Below are positions 7,449 through 7,695 of a DNA stretch of 7,695 nt, in pieces. Each line of letters starts with the position of its first letter. Position 1 is the stretch's first letter. A program made the position numbers and the translations under genes. A model generated the notes under the pieces. The model saw only the letters and a program-made list of their open reading frames with translations, was not told the origin of the DNA and searched no databases. Location of the stretch: NCBI GenBank assembly GCA_035275625.1, contig DATEMK010000071.1, positions 1 to 7,695 on the forward strand, in the 5' to 3' direction. This DNA is from DATEMK01 sp035275625 (GTDB lineage Bacteria > Bacteroidota > Bacteroidia > AKYH767-A > OLB10).

Positions 7449-7589
7449 AATAAACAACGGATGGCTTCTTAAATTAATTTTAGCGGGTGTTTCGGAGGAT
7501 AAATTTTACTCTTTATGCAGGATGGGGCATGATGTGTCTGTGGCAAATTACGTTCTGTTACAAATTTATTACCTGACATGATTTTTATA
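7449..7589. other. Divergent intergenic core between icmF and the ydcF-like gene
   Basis: About 140 bases between the two opposed promoter candidates. I see no open frame with protein-family character, no strong hairpin and no RNA gene. It contains a perfect but AT-only 10-base palindrome, AAATTAATTT at 7471-7480, roughly where regulation of the icmF promoter could occur, and a second minus-strand TAnnTTTG match at 7561-7568. Any shared operator for the two genes would have to lie here, but none is demonstrated. Confidence 0.45.
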
Positions 7590-7597
7590 TATGTTTG
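7590..7597 (+). promoter_or_regulatory. Putative -7 promoter element of the ydcF-like gene (Bacteroidota type)
   Basis: The plus strand reads TATGTTTG, a full match to TAnnTTTG, 21 bases before the ATG of the partial gene at the right edge. The implied leader is about 14-16 bases. No clear -33 TTG is visible at the expected distance. Together with the icmF element it makes a divergent promoter pair. Confidence 0.45.
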
Positions 7598-7618
7598 CCT
7601 TCAATTGAACCGGCAATA

Positions 7619-7695
7619 ATGTTTTTTATTCTTTCAAAAATTCTTTATTTTATTTTTTCACCGCTCAATTGGATAATAGCTTTTTTGTTAATTGG
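7619..7695 (+). CDS. YdcF/ElyC-like (DUF218) membrane protein, 5' fragment
   Basis: An open frame begins at the ATG at 7619 and continues to the window edge without a stop (25 full codons). It reads MFFILSKILYFIFSPLNW, then IIAFLLI. This short amphipathic lead, a Ser-Pro-Leu turn and the start of a hydrophobic helix is the usual opening of YdcF/ElyC-type DUF218 proteins, inner-membrane proteins of which E. coli ElyC affects envelope (peptidoglycan and lipid carrier) metabolism. The DUF218 domain itself lies outside the window, so the call rests on the N-terminal pattern only. A TAnnTTTG element just upstream supports a real gene. It is transcribed divergently from icmF. Confidence 0.6.
   Translation, partial: MFFILSKILYFIFSPLNWIIAFLLI

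Overview
The window reads as chromosomal DNA from a member of the Bacteroidota. It is AT-rich, its gene starts lack clear Shine-Dalgarno sequences, and the two best promoters match the phylum's -7 element TAnnTTTG. The proteins (fused B12 mutase, SDR, YtcJ-type amidohydrolase lipoprotein, YdcF-like start) fit that group by my own recognition. No species can be named.

Layout, right to left. A short divergent intergenic region (7418-7618) separates a + strand gene that runs off the right edge (probable YdcF/ElyC-like DUF218 membrane protein) from a long series of - strand genes. The - strand series starts with icmF (4022-7417), a 1131-residue fusion of a B12-binding domain, a MeaB-type GTPase and a mutase barrel. 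Its substrate-pocket residues (Phe592, Gln780) indicate isobutyryl-CoA/n-butyryl-CoA mutase and not methylmalonyl-CoA mutase. After 58 bases comes a MntA-HepT toxin-antitoxin pair: a minimal nucleotidyltransferase (GSx10DxD) overlapping by 17 bases a HEPN ribonuclease (RNLIIHAY). Ten bases further is a small DUF1905 protein with a very basic tail. Next are a VOC/glyoxalase-fold protein, a YdfG-like SDR oxidoreductase and a lipoprotein amidohydrolase of the YtcJ type. A possible next gene begins at the left edge.

How they work together: only mntA-hepT is clearly a functional unit. DUF1905 is close enough to be co-transcribed with it. The VOC, SDR and amidohydrolase genes are separated by 48-62 bases, share a direction, and have no terminator visible between them, so they could be read through, but no common pathway is apparent. 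icmF has its own promoter and stands without other acyl-CoA genes in this window.

I found no RNA genes, CRISPR array, insertion sequence or convincing rho-independent terminator. Most of the window is ordinary accessory and housekeeping content. The items most worth a second look are the intact MntA-HepT pair with its possible third gene, and the IcmF substrate call. I did not find an obviously undescribed system.
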